DNA of 31,457 nucleotides from an uncultured Clostridia bacterium (GCA_934130025.1 CAKOXG010000015.1:1-31457); one strand, 5' to 3'. Positions 17,177 to 27,534 are shown, counted from the stretch's first letter. The notes: generated by a model not told the origin, from the letters alone. A program made the numbers and translations.

Positions 17177-20100
17177 TTATTTTAAATACAATGCACATCG
17201 AGTTCCCATAATACTTGTTACTCCTGTGCTTCCAGAAATTCCACGATCACTTGAAATAGTATTACCATTTATTCCATAAGTTCCTCCACGGTATACTCTA
17301 TTTGCTGTACTATATGCTTCTTGGGTTGCATCTCTTACATTTGAACTTGTATCAAATATATTATTTATATAATCGCTTCCATATTTTCCTGTAGTAGCTA
17401 CAGCACCTTCATGATTTCCAATTACTTTGAATATTTTATCAGCATCATTTCCTGTAAGTACCCAGTTAAGCATTGCATCCCATTGACTACCAAATACCAT
17501 AGTCGACACAACATCAGAACTATTATGATAAGGATTGTTGCTATTTATTCCACTTTCTTGATAATAATACATGTTATACCAATTATCCGTATAAGTTTTT
17601 TTATTATTAATAGATTGCATTTTTCCATCAGATGTTGCAGATGTTTCATATCTAGCAAACCAAAAGCCACCATTTTTGGCTACAGATTTAACCATTTGAG
17701 TATATTCATTATTCATATATGTTCCAAATTCAGTTACTGAATTAAAATGTAATATTTTATTATAATACTTTGCCGATGCATCATAATTTGTTCCACTTAT
17801 GTAATGCCAGCCTAATTGTGTACTACTTCCAGTAATTAAACTTACTTCTCTATTTTGTAAAGAAGTTCCTAACACACTTTTTGTAGATTTTACATAAGAT
17901 CCTGTCTTGTAATTTATTGAATAATTGTATAATATTCCTTCATAGTAATTTGAGGCTGTTGTAGCATAGTCACTTTGTAACCTTGCCATTGGCTTATACA
18001 TATTATTACTTGATGAACTACTTGCCAATTCATCTTTCTTTGATTCATCATATATTGCATTTTCAACAGGAATCCATACAAATTCGTCACCATCTTCTAT
18101 GATGTTTCCATTATTATCTTTTATTCTTTTTATAATCAAACCATCTTTTATTTCATTATGTAAATTATTTATTGCGAATCCAGTAGGTATTTTAGCTATA
18201 TCATCATTTATGTCTTTATAATCTGATTTAGTTTCATAAGTATTAGAATAACTTTCAAGCTGAGTTATATTAAAAGTATATATTGATGTTCCTAAATTCG
18301 TTATTGTTTCATTGCCTTCTTCATCAATTGTTTTTTCTTCTATTTCTAGGACATTTGTTCCATCTGTTACTCTTGCATATACAATATCTCCAACTGACAA
18401 TCCATCAATTTGTACTCCTGTTTGAGGATTTTTTAGTGTAGTCTTCATCCATTTTCCATTTTCGTTATATGAAGCACCTTGTTTCCCCACTTGATATTCT
18501 ATATAATAATTGTCTGTTTCTTTAAATGAGTCAGCAAAATCTACATATATTGTTCCATTTCCATTCGCTCCGTATATTGCATCTATAAAAACTTCCGACT
18601 TATCTATATTGTAATATGTGGTAGTTGCAGTTCCTAAATCAATTTGTGCTGTTCTTCCACTATGATCATATACTGTAACCTTCATATTATATGTTGTTCC
18701 TTGGCTTAGTGCTTCATACGTGTATGTATTTCCAAAATGAATATAATCTTTATAATTAATATAATTACCATTTTCATCTGTTGTACTACTTATACTATAT
18801 ACAAATTTTGCTATACCAGAACCTAATGTTCCATCTGTATTATCTGGGTCATAAGCCGTAACTTTTACATCTATACTATTAGATTTTACATAAGGCTCAG
18901 CATAAGTTACATTTCCATCTTTATCTTTTCCGTTTTCTCTTTTAGCCAAATATGGGCTTGTGTCATCGTTTTCATTAACAATATAAAGAGCCATTCTGGT
19001 TCCATATTGATTACTTAATGTTCCTGCATCCTGATTTATATATTTTACAGCATTACAGTTTTTTCCATTTCCTCCTCTTACAATTTTATAAGAAGCTGAA
19101 TTTACACTCATGGTCGTTTCTGATATATTGCCTGCTAAATCAAATATATTATTTATAATATCTGTTTCTGTACTTCCAGTATTAGCTATTTGTGCATGAG
19201 AACCAATTTTTGTATTGGTTAATAAACTACTATTTTTTCCTCTAAATATCCAATTTATTGTTGCATTATATTGAGCATTCCATATCATGTTTGCCACAAC
19301 ACTTTTTGAATTGTAATACGGATTTGATGTATATCTATTGCTGTCTTGATAGTAATTCATGTAATACCAGGTAGCACTTTTATATGGAGTTTTATTTGGA
19401 AGTGAACTTACAACCATACCATTCTTTTCTGTGCCAGTTACGCTAGTTTCATATCTTGCTATATAAAAGCCTTTGTATTTATCTACAGAATTTATCATAT
19501 TGTAATATTCTTCATTCATATGTTTCCCAAATTCTTCAGCAGAATCATATCCTGCTCCAACTTTGTAGAACCTTTTATTTGTGTCTCTATTCGCAGTCTT
19601 TATTAAAATATTTTCAATGTCCCATGTATATATATTTGCCCCATTTACGTTAATTGTTACTAAAGATGGTTCTCTATATCCATTTCCACCAATTTTATAT
19701 CCTAAATTATAAGAAAATACTCCACTATCCGATATATTATAATAAATGCTTTCATAATATTTGCTATTATTGCCACTTTGGTTCATTGCCATTGGAGTAT
19801 ATTTTTCTGTTATACCTGTTGAAGCATTTTTTATTGCATTTTCTACTGGAACCCATACAAATTGATTTTCATTTTCGTCTTGTATTACAAGCCCTTTTTC
19901 TATTGTGTTTATTCCACTTGATATGCCCACACTAAAACCTGCTGGAATATATGCTGTATTTCCATCTGTGTCAGTATATTTACTTGTTTTTGAATATATT
20001 GGCGAAAATTCTTCAGAATATCCATCCAAATAAAATACCGAGTAATCGTCTTGCTCATTTCCATTACTATCTGCCAATTTTGCTAATATCACATTACTAT

Positions 20101-23100
20101 CTGATAAGTTTTTAATTACATTCCCTGTATTCCATGTACTTGAATCTAAATTAGTTGTATCAATTAAATCTTCTTCGCTTTCCAACACTTTATATTTAAT
20201 TTTAAATCCCGCTTCTTCATATGTTTGTCCCATAGCAAGTATTGCAACGCAATTTGGATTCTTTCCATAAAAGCTTCTAATGTATAAATCATCATTTGAA
20301 ATGTTCATAGAATTTGTATTTGCACTTTTTACAATATATCCACTTTCATTTCCAACTTCATCTGAAACCTTTACTCTTATATAATATAACCTTGATTGAT
20401 GCAAATTTTCAAAAGTGTGTGTACTTGAGGTTGATACAATTTCGTCTTCCCACGTTGTACCATCTCCAGATAATGAAATTGAATAATAATATTTTCCTAT
20501 AGCTGACTCATCTTTTACATTTATAACATCCACTTTTATGCTATTTACTCCTGGAGTTGTTTTTACTTCAAATGTAGGCGCTGTTTTATCTGTTGAATCT
20601 AGCAAATATATTGCCATTCTCGAACCATAAGCCTCTGCACTATCATTTGAGTTCATTCCAGTTCTTATTGAAGCTGATTTTCCAGTTACATTATAGAAAA
20701 ATGCTCCACCTCTTACAATTCTTTGTGATATTCCACTTGACTCTATTGTCTCTTCATAAACATTTGAAATCAAGTCATATATATTGCTAATTTTATCATT
20801 TTCATAACTGCCGGCTACAGCAATACTTCCCGTTTTATTTCCATACTCTAAACTTGTTGATGTAACTTTTGCTTTATCTTTTCCACTAATGGCAAAATTC
20901 ATCATAGCATCATATTGGCTTCCTGTTATCATTGAAGTTTTTACAACTGTTGAATTATGATATACGCTGTTTCCATTTAACCTATTATCTTGAGCTTTAT
21001 ATAGCTGGTACCAGTTTTGATTACTAAAAATTTTTTCTCCTGATTTTGAACCTATTACCCCAGTACTATTTTGGGTTGTTTCATATCTTCCAACTAAAAA
21101 TCCGCCATTTCTATCAACTGATGTAACCATTTTAGTATAGTCAGAATTTAAATAGCTTCCAAAATCTTGCAAAGAATTAAAGCCTAAAATATTGTTATAT
21201 GTTGTTTTTTCAGCATCATACATACTGCCCAATGGATTTCCAATATTCCAAGTATACTTATCAGCAGTACTACCTGTAATAATAGCTGGTTCTATGTAAG
21301 CTCCTCCGCCCAATCTATATATTGAATCTTTAACATTTCCGTTTGCAATATTTCCATTGAAAGAATAATATATCTTTTCAAAATAATCTGAATTGTCTTT
21401 TTGTCTTCTTGCCATTGGAGTATAATATTGAGTTGTTGATAATTCTTTTGTTGTTTCATTATATATAGCATTTTGTACTGGTATCCATACAAATTCATTA
21501 TCATATTCATCTTTTAATACCAAGCCATTTGATATTGTATTTTCCTCTGTTTTATTAGATACTTTAAAACCTTTAGGCACAACTGCAGTATAGTATTCAC
21601 TATCAATATACGTTTTATTTTCATCTGCTATAGTATCAGTTTCTATAATTTCATTTGCTATTGTTACCGTCTTATTTTTACTTCTTTTTAGTGTACCTTG
21701 CTCGTTATTACTTAGTTGAATACAAATAGTACTATACAATTGATTTTCCTGTGGTTGGCTAATCGTTACTTTTTCATTATATGTACTTGATGTCATTACT
21801 AAATTATATTCATTTGTTTTTACATTTTTCATATAATAATTATATGTTAATGTATTTGAATTATATGTTGAGGTGTCTACTTGAATTTCATCTTTATTAA
21901 CTGAATATGTTAATATATTGAAATTTGCTATTGCAATTTTTTGTACTTGCTCTTCTGTTAATGTTGGATAATTGACCATCATAGCATTTATAACGTTATA
22001 AGTAGCCCAATTGCTAGAATTATTTGTACCATCATACAATCTAACATATAATGTATCTCCATGTTCTAAGCCCGTAACCTTGGTTCCAGTTGAAATTGCT
22101 TCACTCCAATACGCATTTGAAAGTTCTAACGTTCCGTTTTGTTTTACTATTTGGTATTTCATTTTATAATTGGTTGTTGTTCTTAATGTTACAGTTTGAG
22201 TATTTCTCGTCCAAAACGCATTTGTAAATGTAATTTCTGAATTTTCAATATTAATTGTTAAATCATTTGTTTTTATAGCTGTTTCAACTATACTTGTTCT
22301 TCCAGCAATATCTTGTGTTTCTACTTTTAAATAATATGTTTTATTATGTTCCAAATTAGTAAAAGTGTATTTTGTGTTTATTGTTTCTATTGGAGTTGCA
22401 TCATATATTCCTTCTTCTTTTCCAATATAATATTTGTAATTTTCTGTTAATCCAGATTCTATATCCTCTGCCGCTACTACTAATGTTATTGAATTTGTAT
22501 TGCTAGAAATATTAGTTATTTCTAATTTAGGCTTTGTAACATCAATTTTAGATATTGCCTCTCCTCTAGATATATTTCCAACTCTATCTTTTACATATAC
22601 ATAATATTGTTTATTATATAGCAAATCTTTTCCCAAATAATCTTTTGTTACATCACATTCTAAATTATTTGTATTTGAAACAGGCGTAAAATCCACTTTT
22701 GTAATATCAGTAACCTCTGTATCTGTTACAAAATATCCTATTATTCCAGAGCCTTCATCTTCTCCTGTTATTTTAATTTTGTCATAGTCTGATGAAACAT
22801 TAACTTTTGGTGCAATTTTATCAATATTACTTACATTTATTTTTCCTGCAATTTTATTATTTCCATCTTGCAATATATAATTCACAATTGTATTTTCATA
22901 AATTTCAATTCCAGTTGTCTCATTATATGAATAATTAGTTTCATCTCCCAAATTATATGTAAGTGTTGCATCTTCCAAATTACAAAAATTTATTACAGTT
23001 TTAGTGCTAGTCCATATATCTAGACTTGGGGTTGTTTCATAAGTTAAATTTAATGTTTTAAATTCTTGTGATGTTACATTTCCAACTTTATCTTTTACCC

Positions 23101-24034
23101 ATATATAATAGGTAGTATTTGTTTTTAAATTATTAATATATGTTTCTAATTTCTGGTTAGCTTCTTCTAATATATTGGTATATGTTTTTGGCTCACTATT
23201 TGTTGTAGTTATTGCATATTCTTTTACTCCAGATTTGTTATCAGATAAATTTATTTTTACCCTTGCAAAGCTCGGTGTTAATTCATTTATTTTGGGTTTA
23301 ACATTATCTATATTATCAATTTTGAATATACTAGTTATTTTATCTCCTGATAAATTTTCTGCTACAGCATATATATAATACTCTGTATCTATTTCTTCAG
23401 TTGTTATTGTTATGCTATCTGCCGTATCTGAACTTGCATTTGCTATGGCTTCTTCTTCCGTTTTTCCATAACCTGCTTTTGTATTATATTTATATTCTCC
23501 CACATATTTTATTTGAGCTGTTACATCTCCTGCTAAAAATTCGGAGGTATCATCAATTATTATTTTTATATCTCCTAAAACTACACTTACCATTTTAGAA
23601 GTTTTTACTATTTCTTTTTCTTCTCCTATTTCTGAAATATACTTGACTTTTATCCATAAATAATATGTTCCAATTTCAGCATTTTCTTTAGTAATCTCGT
23701 GCTCATTATTTTCAAAACTAAAGTCTGCATAGCTTTCATCAGTTGGAGCAACATTGGTAGTTGTCCAAGCATAATACGAATTTGTTTTTATATTATATTT
23801 ATTTTGTAAAATTACTTTGCTGGATATTGTAGTCTTTTCATCATTTTTTGAAACATTATAGGTATTTTCATTGTTTTTTATAGAAAAATCTAGTGTTCCT
23901 GCATCAGATGGTGGAGCATAAATATTTACATCAATAGATTTATTTAAAACATATCTTGCATATGATATTGTTGCTACAGATATTATTAGCATAAATAAAG
24001 CAAACATAAATTTTGTCTTATTTCTTAATTTCAT
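17177..24034 (-). CDS. Giant secreted protein with three FGE-like modules
   Basis: This 2285-residue protein is one of the largest kinds of surface protein in this group. A basic start, a hydrophobic stretch and 'ISYARYVLN' (about 1-31) resemble the leaders of the TasA-like neighbours. Residues 40-800 hold several Ig/FN3-like repeats with 'YYIWVKDKVGNVTS' and 'YYVYVKDRVGNISR' patterns. Three related modules follow at about 815-1148, 1365-1688 and 1955-2285. Each has 'EFVWIPVxNAI' near its start, 'GFxxxRYET' in the middle, and 'RGG' then 'GxRxAxYL' at its end. These fit the formylglycine-generating-enzyme / C-type-lectin fold. Catalytic Cys residues are not evident, so binding is likelier than catalysis. 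No sorting signal or C-terminal anchor is present. It lies 14 bases past the upstream gene. Confidence 0.9.
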   Translation of the reverse strand: MKLRNKTKFMFALFMLIISVATISYARYVLNKSIDVNIYAPPSDAGTLDFSIKNNENTYNVSKNDEKTTISSKVILQNKYNIKTNSYYAWTTTNVAPTDESYADFSFENNEHEITKENAEIGTYYLWIKVKYISEIGEEKEIVKTSKMVSVVLGDIKIIIDDTSEFLAGDVTAQIKYVGEYKYNTKAGYGKTEEEAIANASSDTADSITITTEEIDTEYYIYAVAENLSGDKITSIFKIDNIDNVKPKINELTPSFARVKINLSDNKSGVKEYAITTTNSEPKTYTNILEEANQKLETYINNLKTNTTYYIWVKDKVGNVTSQEFKTLNLTYETTPSLDIWTSTKTVINFCNLEDATLTYNLGDETNYSYNETTGIEIYENTIVNYILQDGNNKIAGKINVSNIDKIAPKVNVSSDYDKIKITGEDEGSGIIGYFVTDTEVTDITKVDFTPVSNTNNLECDVTKDYLGKDLLYNKQYYVYVKDRVGNISRGEAISKIDVTKPKLEITNISSNTNSITLVVAAEDIESGLTENYKYYIGKEEGIYDATPIETINTKYTFTNLEHNKTYYLKVETQDIAGRTSIVETAIKTNDLTINIENSEITFTNAFWTRNTQTVTLRTTTNYKMKYQIVKQNGTLELSNAYWSEAISTGTKVTGLEHGDTLYVRLYDGTNNSSNWATYNVINAMMVNYPTLTEEQVQKIAIANFNILTYSVNKDEIQVDTSTYNSNTLTYNYYMKNVKTNEYNLVMTSSTYNEKVTISQPQENQLYSTICIQLSNNEQGTLKRSKNKTVTIANEIIETDTIADENKTYIDSEYYTAVVPKGFKVSNKTEENTISNGLVLKDEYDNEFVWIPVQNAIYNETTKELSTTQYYTPMARRQKDNSDYFEKIYYSFNGNIANGNVKDSIYRLGGGAYIEPAIITGSTADKYTWNIGNPLGSMYDAEKTTYNNILGFNSLQDFGSYLNSDYTKMVTSVDRNGGFLVGRYETTQNSTGVIGSKSGEKIFSNQNWYQLYKAQDNRLNGNSVYHNSTVVKTSMITGSQYDAMMNFAISGKDKAKVTSTSLEYGNKTGSIAVAGSYENDKISNIYDLISNVYEETIESSGISQRIVRGGAFFYNVTGKSASIRTGMNSNDSAEAYGSRMAIYLLDSTDKTAPTFEVKTTPGVNSIKVDVINVKDESAIGKYYYSISLSGDGTTWEDEIVSTSSTHTFENLHQSRLYYIRVKVSDEVGNESGYIVKSANTNSMNISNDDLYIRSFYGKNPNCVAILAMGQTYEEAGFKIKYKVLESEEDLIDTTNLDSSTWNTGNVIKNLSDSNVILAKLADSNGNEQDDYSVFYLDGYSEEFSPIYSKTSKYTDTDGNTAYIPAGFSVGISSGINTIEKGLVIQDENENQFVWVPVENAIKNASTGITEKYTPMAMNQSGNNSKYYESIYYNISDSGVFSYNLGYKIGGNGYREPSLVTINVNGANIYTWDIENILIKTANRDTNKRFYKVGAGYDSAEEFGKHMNEEYYNMINSVDKYKGFYIARYETSVTGTEKNGMVVSSLPNKTPYKSATWYYMNYYQDSNRYTSNPYYNSKSVVANMIWNAQYNATINWIFRGKNSSLLTNTKIGSHAQIANTGSTETDIINNIFDLAGNISETTMSVNSASYKIVRGGNGKNCNAVKYINQDAGTLSNQYGTRMALYIVNENDDTSPYLAKRENGKDKDGNVTYAEPYVKSNSIDVKVTAYDPDNTDGTLGSGIAKFVYSISSTTDENGNYINYKDYIHFGNTYTYEALSQGTTYNMKVTVYDHSGRTAQIDLGTATTTYYNIDKSEVFIDAIYGANGNGTIYVDFADSFKETDNYYIEYQVGKQGASYNENGKWMKTTLKNPQTGVQIDGLSVGDIVYARVTDGTNVLEIEEKTIDEEGNETITNLGTSIYTFNITQLESYSNTYETKSDYKDINDDIAKIPTGFAINNLHNEIKDGLIIKRIKDNNGNIIEDGDEFVWIPVENAIYDESKKDELASSSSSNNMYKPMARLQSDYATTASNYYEGILYNYSINYKTGSYVKSTKSVLGTSLQNREVSLITGSSTQLGWHYISGTNYDASAKYYNKILHFNSVTEFGTYMNNEYTQMVKSVAKNGGFWFARYETSATSDGKMQSINNKKTYTDNWYNMYYYQESGINSNNPYHNSSDVVSTMVFGSQWDAMLNWVLTGNDADKIFKVIGNHEGAVATTGKYGSDYINNIFDTSSNVRDATQEAYSTANRVYRGGTYGINGNTISSDRGISGSTGVTSIMGTRCALYLK

Positions 24035-24048
24035 CTTTATACCTTCTT

Positions 24049-24555
24049 CTATTGTATATTTTTTTGAATAGAGTTAAGCTCAATGTTAAAATCTAAATTT
24101 TTATATGTCTCTAAAGATGTCTTTATAAAAATTTTAAATTTTTCTTCTTCTTTTTTCTCATTTCCTAAAGAGTATGTATTGGTTGTTTCTTGTTCTTCAT
24201 AATTACTTATTCCATCACTATATTTAGTACTACCTTCATTATCTATTTTCTGCCATATATATGTACCTTCATTACCACTCTTGTTTTTTATTGTAAGGTT
24301 GTAGTCAACAGCAACAGCCGTTATATTATTATTTTCATCATAATTCTTTACTGTTACAATTACATATGGAATTCCATTAATTACATATGAATCATTTTTA
24401 TCCACATCAAAATTACAAATCATTTCACCAGAAACAGTACTATATTTTACAGATATGCTATTTACATAAGCACCATACACAATAGTTGATAATATAGCAA
24501 TAAATAATACTACAAAAAATGTAATTATATATTTTCTTTGAAATATTTTTTTCAC
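24049..24555 (-). CDS. Small secreted protein of the SipW/TasA-like locus
   Basis: A 168-residue exported protein with a basic start and hydrophobic segment (about 8-30, ending 'VYGAYVNSI') that resembles the leaders of its neighbours. The rest is Asn/Lys/Glu-rich with beta-strand patterns such as 'YVIVTVKNYDENNNITAVAV' and 'DYNLTIKNKSG'. The 'ARVAxW' motif of the clear TasA-like proteins is missing, so family membership is only inferred from the leader and position. The start is GTG at 24555, behind AAAGGA. It is followed 14 bases later by the giant gene, so the two are probably cotranscribed and may work together. Confidence 0.75.
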   Translation of the reverse strand: MKKIFQRKYIITFFVVLFIAILSTIVYGAYVNSISVKYSTVSGEMICNFDVDKNDSYVINGIPYVIVTVKNYDENNNITAVAVDYNLTIKNKSGNEGTYIWQKIDNEGSTKYSDGISNYEEQETTNTYSLGNEKKEEEKFKIFIKTSLETYKNLDFNIELNSIQKNIQ

Positions 24556-24671
24556 TATAAATCCATTCCTTTCTTTGTTTATAAAAAAAATTATTCCTAT
24601 CCAAAAGTTTTAAATTTTCTTCATACTAATAAAACCATTATATTGCAATTTTAAACATATACGTAATTTAC

Positions 24672-24699
24672 TTATTATTTGCTTATTCACAAATAATAA
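24672..24699. repeat. Perfect 10-bp inverted repeat between surface genes
   Basis: TTATTATTTG (24672-24681) and CAAATAATAA (24690-24699) with an 8-base loop. It lies between the frameshifted TasA-like gene and the 168-residue gene. No T-run follows on the minus strand. It may be a processing site, a weak terminator, or chance in AT-rich DNA. Confidence 0.45.
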
Positions 24700-24726
24700 T
24701 GTTCTTATAATTTTATTAGAAAAACC

Positions 24727-25261
24727 TTAATTAGTTCTCTGCTGTGCATTAATATTTAAAGCTATAACAATGTTTTTTTTCATCCATTTACTTGTTTCAT
24801 CAACAGTAGTATAGTTCCATTTCCAGTATATATTTCTTACAACCTTATTTGTTCCAAGCTCTGTTATTCCATTATAACCTGAAAATTCAACATTGTACGC
24901 ACTATCTGTATACAATTTCATATTTTCAGGAATCTTTGAATTTAATGTGTCTAACGATACAGAATACCCTGTAGCAGTTTCTATATCCGAGAAGTCCATT
25001 TCCAATTGTAGTACTCCGTTACTTCCGTGGCACCAATTTGTCTTTCGAATACAAGTTTGCAGTTAAGGTCTCAGAAAGATTTAAATCAACATTCGCTAAT
25101 TCATCTGTTATTTTAAAAGAAAATTTAGAAGTTTTTATTTTAGCTTCCCCAGTTGCAGTCATTTTGTATTTTGAAAAAGTAATACCACTTATTAATAAAA
25201 TTAAAGCAATAGCATAATATATAAAAATTATTTTAAATTTACTATTCTTCTTTTTTTTCAT
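24727..25261 (-). pseudogene. TasA-like secreted protein gene broken by a frameshift
   Basis: Two frames make one protein. Frame one (25261 to 25019) gives a leader with 'LLISGITFSKYKM' and 'KTSKFSFKITDELA', then stops after 'KDKLVPRK'. The second frame carries on with 'GSNGVLQLEMDFSDIETATG' and runs to 24727. Removing one base near 25027 joins them as '...KLVPGSNGVLQ...', which restores the 'APGxSG' pattern seen in the two intact TasA-like neighbours. The whole product would be about 178 residues. The site is not in a long homopolymer, so slippage is not the obvious cause. It may be a real inactivation, a sequencing or assembly error, or rarely a recoding site. An AAGGGAT site precedes the ATG. 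Confidence 0.82.
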
Positions 25262-25279
25262 CTTCTTATCCCTTCATAC

Positions 25280-25876
25280 TTATACATCTTGTTCCACTGT
25301 AACAGTTACCGGAACAATAACATTTAATGGTGAATACCCATTAGCTGTATCTTGTTCATCATTTGAACTTATCCATTCTGCATTAATCGTTATAGTAACA
25401 GGGCTTCCATCTAACTCAATCTGTCCTTGGTATGTTCCATCTGAAATTTTTTCTAAAATACCAAAATTCGTTGTTACATTATTTACCACTATATTAGGAA
25501 CATTTTCTGTAACGGTTTCATTTGTTTTTGAATTCGTGTAATATATCTTGCCCAATTCTATTTTATACTTAATAGCAACTTCTGTACCATTTGGATCTAT
25601 AGTAAAACTTCCCTCTACTGATGTATTTGGAGCAATTGTACCAGATTTTACCTTTGCTGTATTTGTTGTTTCTAAAACTAACTCTGATGAAAAATCTTTT
25701 TCCCCACCTGCTAAATCAACATTACCTAATTTTACAGACCATTTTGCAATTCTGGTTGCTGTATTGGAATCTGCCACGCTTACATATCTTGAATAGGTCC
25801 CTGCTACAAAATACAAACTTACCTCTACAGCTAATATCAAAATTATTCCAAGTATTTTTATTTTACTTTTTTTCAT
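25280..25876 (-). CDS. TasA/camelysin-like fibre protein, second copy
   Basis: This 198-residue secreted protein has a basic N-terminus, a hydrophobic core and 'VAGTYSRYVSVADSNTATRI' at about residues 22-41, then 'AKWSVKLGNVDL'. This 'TYxRY...ARxAxW' start is typical of SipW-dependent TasA/camelysin-like proteins, which form amyloid-like fibres in biofilm matrix. The 'GTIAPNTSVEGSFTID' segment (about 79-94) is shared with the paralogue at 26819-27454. The open frame begins at 25885, but that ATG is 1 base from the AGGA, so the second ATG (25876), 9 bases away, is chosen. It follows the signal peptidase gene after 132 bases and precedes the frameshifted copy by 18 bases. Fibre formation is inferred. 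Confidence 0.85.
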   Translation of the reverse strand: MKKSKIKILGIILILAVEVSLYFVAGTYSRYVSVADSNTATRIAKWSVKLGNVDLAGGEKDFSSELVLETTNTAKVKSGTIAPNTSVEGSFTIDPNGTEVAIKYKIELGKIYYTNSKTNETVTENVPNIVVNNVTTNFGILEKISDGTYQGQIELDGSPVTITINAEWISSNDEQDTANGYSPLNVIVPVTVTVEQDV

Positions 25877-26017
25877 CGTTCCCATTCCTCTCTTTTGTTT
25901 TCAAATTTAATAGAAATAGCTTGTTTAAATGTCTTTTACTTCATAAAAACTCTGAAATTTTACAAATTAAAATAGATTTTATTATTCTAAAAATATATTA
26001 TAATGTGTTATAAAGTT

Positions 26018-26641
26018 TTACACCTTTTTTTCTAATTTTTCTTTATTCCTTTTTAATTCATAATTTAGCCTTTTTTCCCTTCTTCTACTTCTTCTTTCTT
26101 CTTTTATTTTCTCATTATACATAATCAAAATAACTAATAATATAGGTATTGTAAATACAATCACTATGCCATATGGTTTTTGCATAAAATTAATCATTTG
26201 ACCAATTAATTTTAACTTTTTTACGTACATTCCTTCAATTTTAGAGAACATTATTTTTTCGCTGTCTTCTGTATTATTTGCATCACCTTTTAATGTATAG
26301 CTTAAATTTTCACCAGTTTTGCTTATGTACACTATTCTGTGAGTAACCAATGTATTTTTTGCAATTTTATATGTTACTACATCTCCTATTTTTAAATCAC
26401 TTTCATTTTTTATTTCTTTAATTAAAATTGTATCGCCTGTTTCAAACTCTCCAGACATAGAGCCAGACATAACTTGTAATACTTTATAACCAAATACATC
26501 TGGTACTTCTTTTTTTAATACAAATTTTTGAATTATTAGTGATAAGGCACCAACAATTATTATAGAAAACATAATTGAAATAATAATATTAATTATGCTT
26601 TTCAAACTTTTCCTTAATCCTTCTCTTCTTTTGTCATTCAT
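26018..26641 (-). CDS. SipW-type signal peptidase I
   Basis: This 207-residue membrane protease removes signal peptides. It belongs to the Ser-His (archaeal/ER-like) type I group that includes SipW. A membrane helix spans about 18-40, the catalytic Ser61 lies in 'VMSGSMSGEFETGD', and His101 in 'LVTHRIV' stands where bacterial Lep enzymes have Lys. 'LKGDANNTEDS' (117-127) carries the conserved Asp box. A second helix spans about 155-178 and a very basic tail follows to the end. Enzymes of this group are dedicated to TasA/camelysin substrates, and genes for such proteins lie on both sides. The ATG follows AGAGGA. Assignment to the SipW type is strong; the exact substrates are inferred. Confidence 0.94.
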   Translation of the reverse strand: MNDKRREGLRKSLKSIINIIISIMFSIIIVGALSLIIQKFVLKKEVPDVFGYKVLQVMSGSMSGEFETGDTILIKEIKNESDLKIGDVVTYKIAKNTLVTHRIVYISKTGENLSYTLKGDANNTEDSEKIMFSKIEGMYVKKLKLIGQMINFMQKPYGIVIVFTIPILLVILIMYNEKIKEERRSRRREKRLNYELKRNKEKLEKKV

Positions 26642-26736
26642 ATTTGTTCCTCTTTAACATTACGTGCTCTCTTTCTGTTTTTATTTACTCTTTTCATTTG
26701 TTTTTAGTATTTTAATTTTCGACTTAGTTAAATTTA

Positions 26737-26745
26737 ATCATAGCA
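26737..26745 (-). promoter_or_regulatory. Possible extended -10 upstream of the signal peptidase gene
   Basis: On the minus strand the sequence reads TGCTATGAT, an extended -10 shape, in the 177-base gap between the first TasA-like gene and the signal peptidase gene. No clear -35 is seen. It could give the peptidase its own transcription. Confidence 0.3.
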
Positions 26746-26818
26746 TATCTAATAATATATTTTTAAGTAATCAATATTTCTAACATGCTTGTATGAAATT
26801 TTTGCATATATTTTTCTC

Positions 26819-27454
26819 TTAATTTGCCTGTGTTGCAACTATGCTAACAGATAAACTAATTGTCTTATCTCCTTGAGAAACTAAGTTTCCTAATAAGGTG
26901 TCATTTTCATTATTTCCATCAAGATCCCATATCCAACCAATAGTATATGTGTCTCCACCTAAAGCCCCTGCCTGATGTATTGTATTTCCATCATCAATTT
27001 CATTAATTGCAGATTTTAATTCTTCAAATGTCATTCCATTCGTTGTAACTGTGAGGTTAGAAGCTTTATCATCACCTGTGTTAGGTTTTGTAAATGAATA
27101 TTTTATTGGATTGTATCCACTAACGGCTCCATTTACTTCATCTTTTCCATCAGCCACAATACTTAATGTATATGCTGTTTCAACATCACCCTCTATAGTA
27201 AAACTATAAGTTCCAGATGTTCCTGGGGCAATAACTCCTTGCTCTTCAGTTCCAGCAACAACATTTGTATATGAAGATGCAAATAAATCTCTTATATTAT
27301 TTGTTGTATTTATTTCCCAATGAGCCACTCTAGCTGAATCTACTCCATTTGCAGATGTAATATACTTAGCATAAGTGCTTGATAAACTCATCATAATACC
27401 TGCAACAAGTATCATTAATACAATAACTAACACTAACCATTTTCCTTTTTTCAT
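26819..27454 (-). CDS. TasA/camelysin-like fibre protein, first copy
   Basis: This 211-residue secreted protein has a basic N-terminus, a hydrophobic segment (about 7-27) and the motif 'STYAKYITSANGVDSARVAH' then 'WEI' (about 26-48). This is the clearest SipW-dependent TasA/camelysin-like leader in the window. The body has beta-rich, Gly/Thr-rich segments, including 'GVIAPGTSGTYSFTIEGD' (about 74-91). It is the first gene of the surface locus behind a strong promoter, so it may be the most abundant product and a main fibre subunit. The SipW-type peptidase follows. Polymerisation and biofilm function are inferred from family knowledge. Confidence 0.88.
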   Translation of the reverse strand: MKKGKWLVLVIVLMILVAGIMMSLSSTYAKYITSANGVDSARVAHWEINTTNNIRDLFASSYTNVVAGTEEQGVIAPGTSGTYSFTIEGDVETAYTLSIVADGKDEVNGAVSGYNPIKYSFTKPNTGDDKASNLTVTTNGMTFEELKSAINEIDDGNTIHQAGALGGDTYTIGWIWDLDGNNENDTLLGNLVSQGDKTISLSVSIVATQAN

Positions 27455-27534
27455 AGTTTGTCTCCTCTTCTTTTGATTATATATTATTGTAATATTCTTA
27501 TACTAATCTGTTTAAATTCCAAATCCACACTTTT

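Noticed and set aside
17177..18100. A diversity-generating retroelement target at the C-terminus of the giant protein.
   Set aside because: The FGE-like fold and C-terminal position fit, but no reverse transcriptase and no template repeat are seen in the window. Differences between the three modules look like ordinary divergence.
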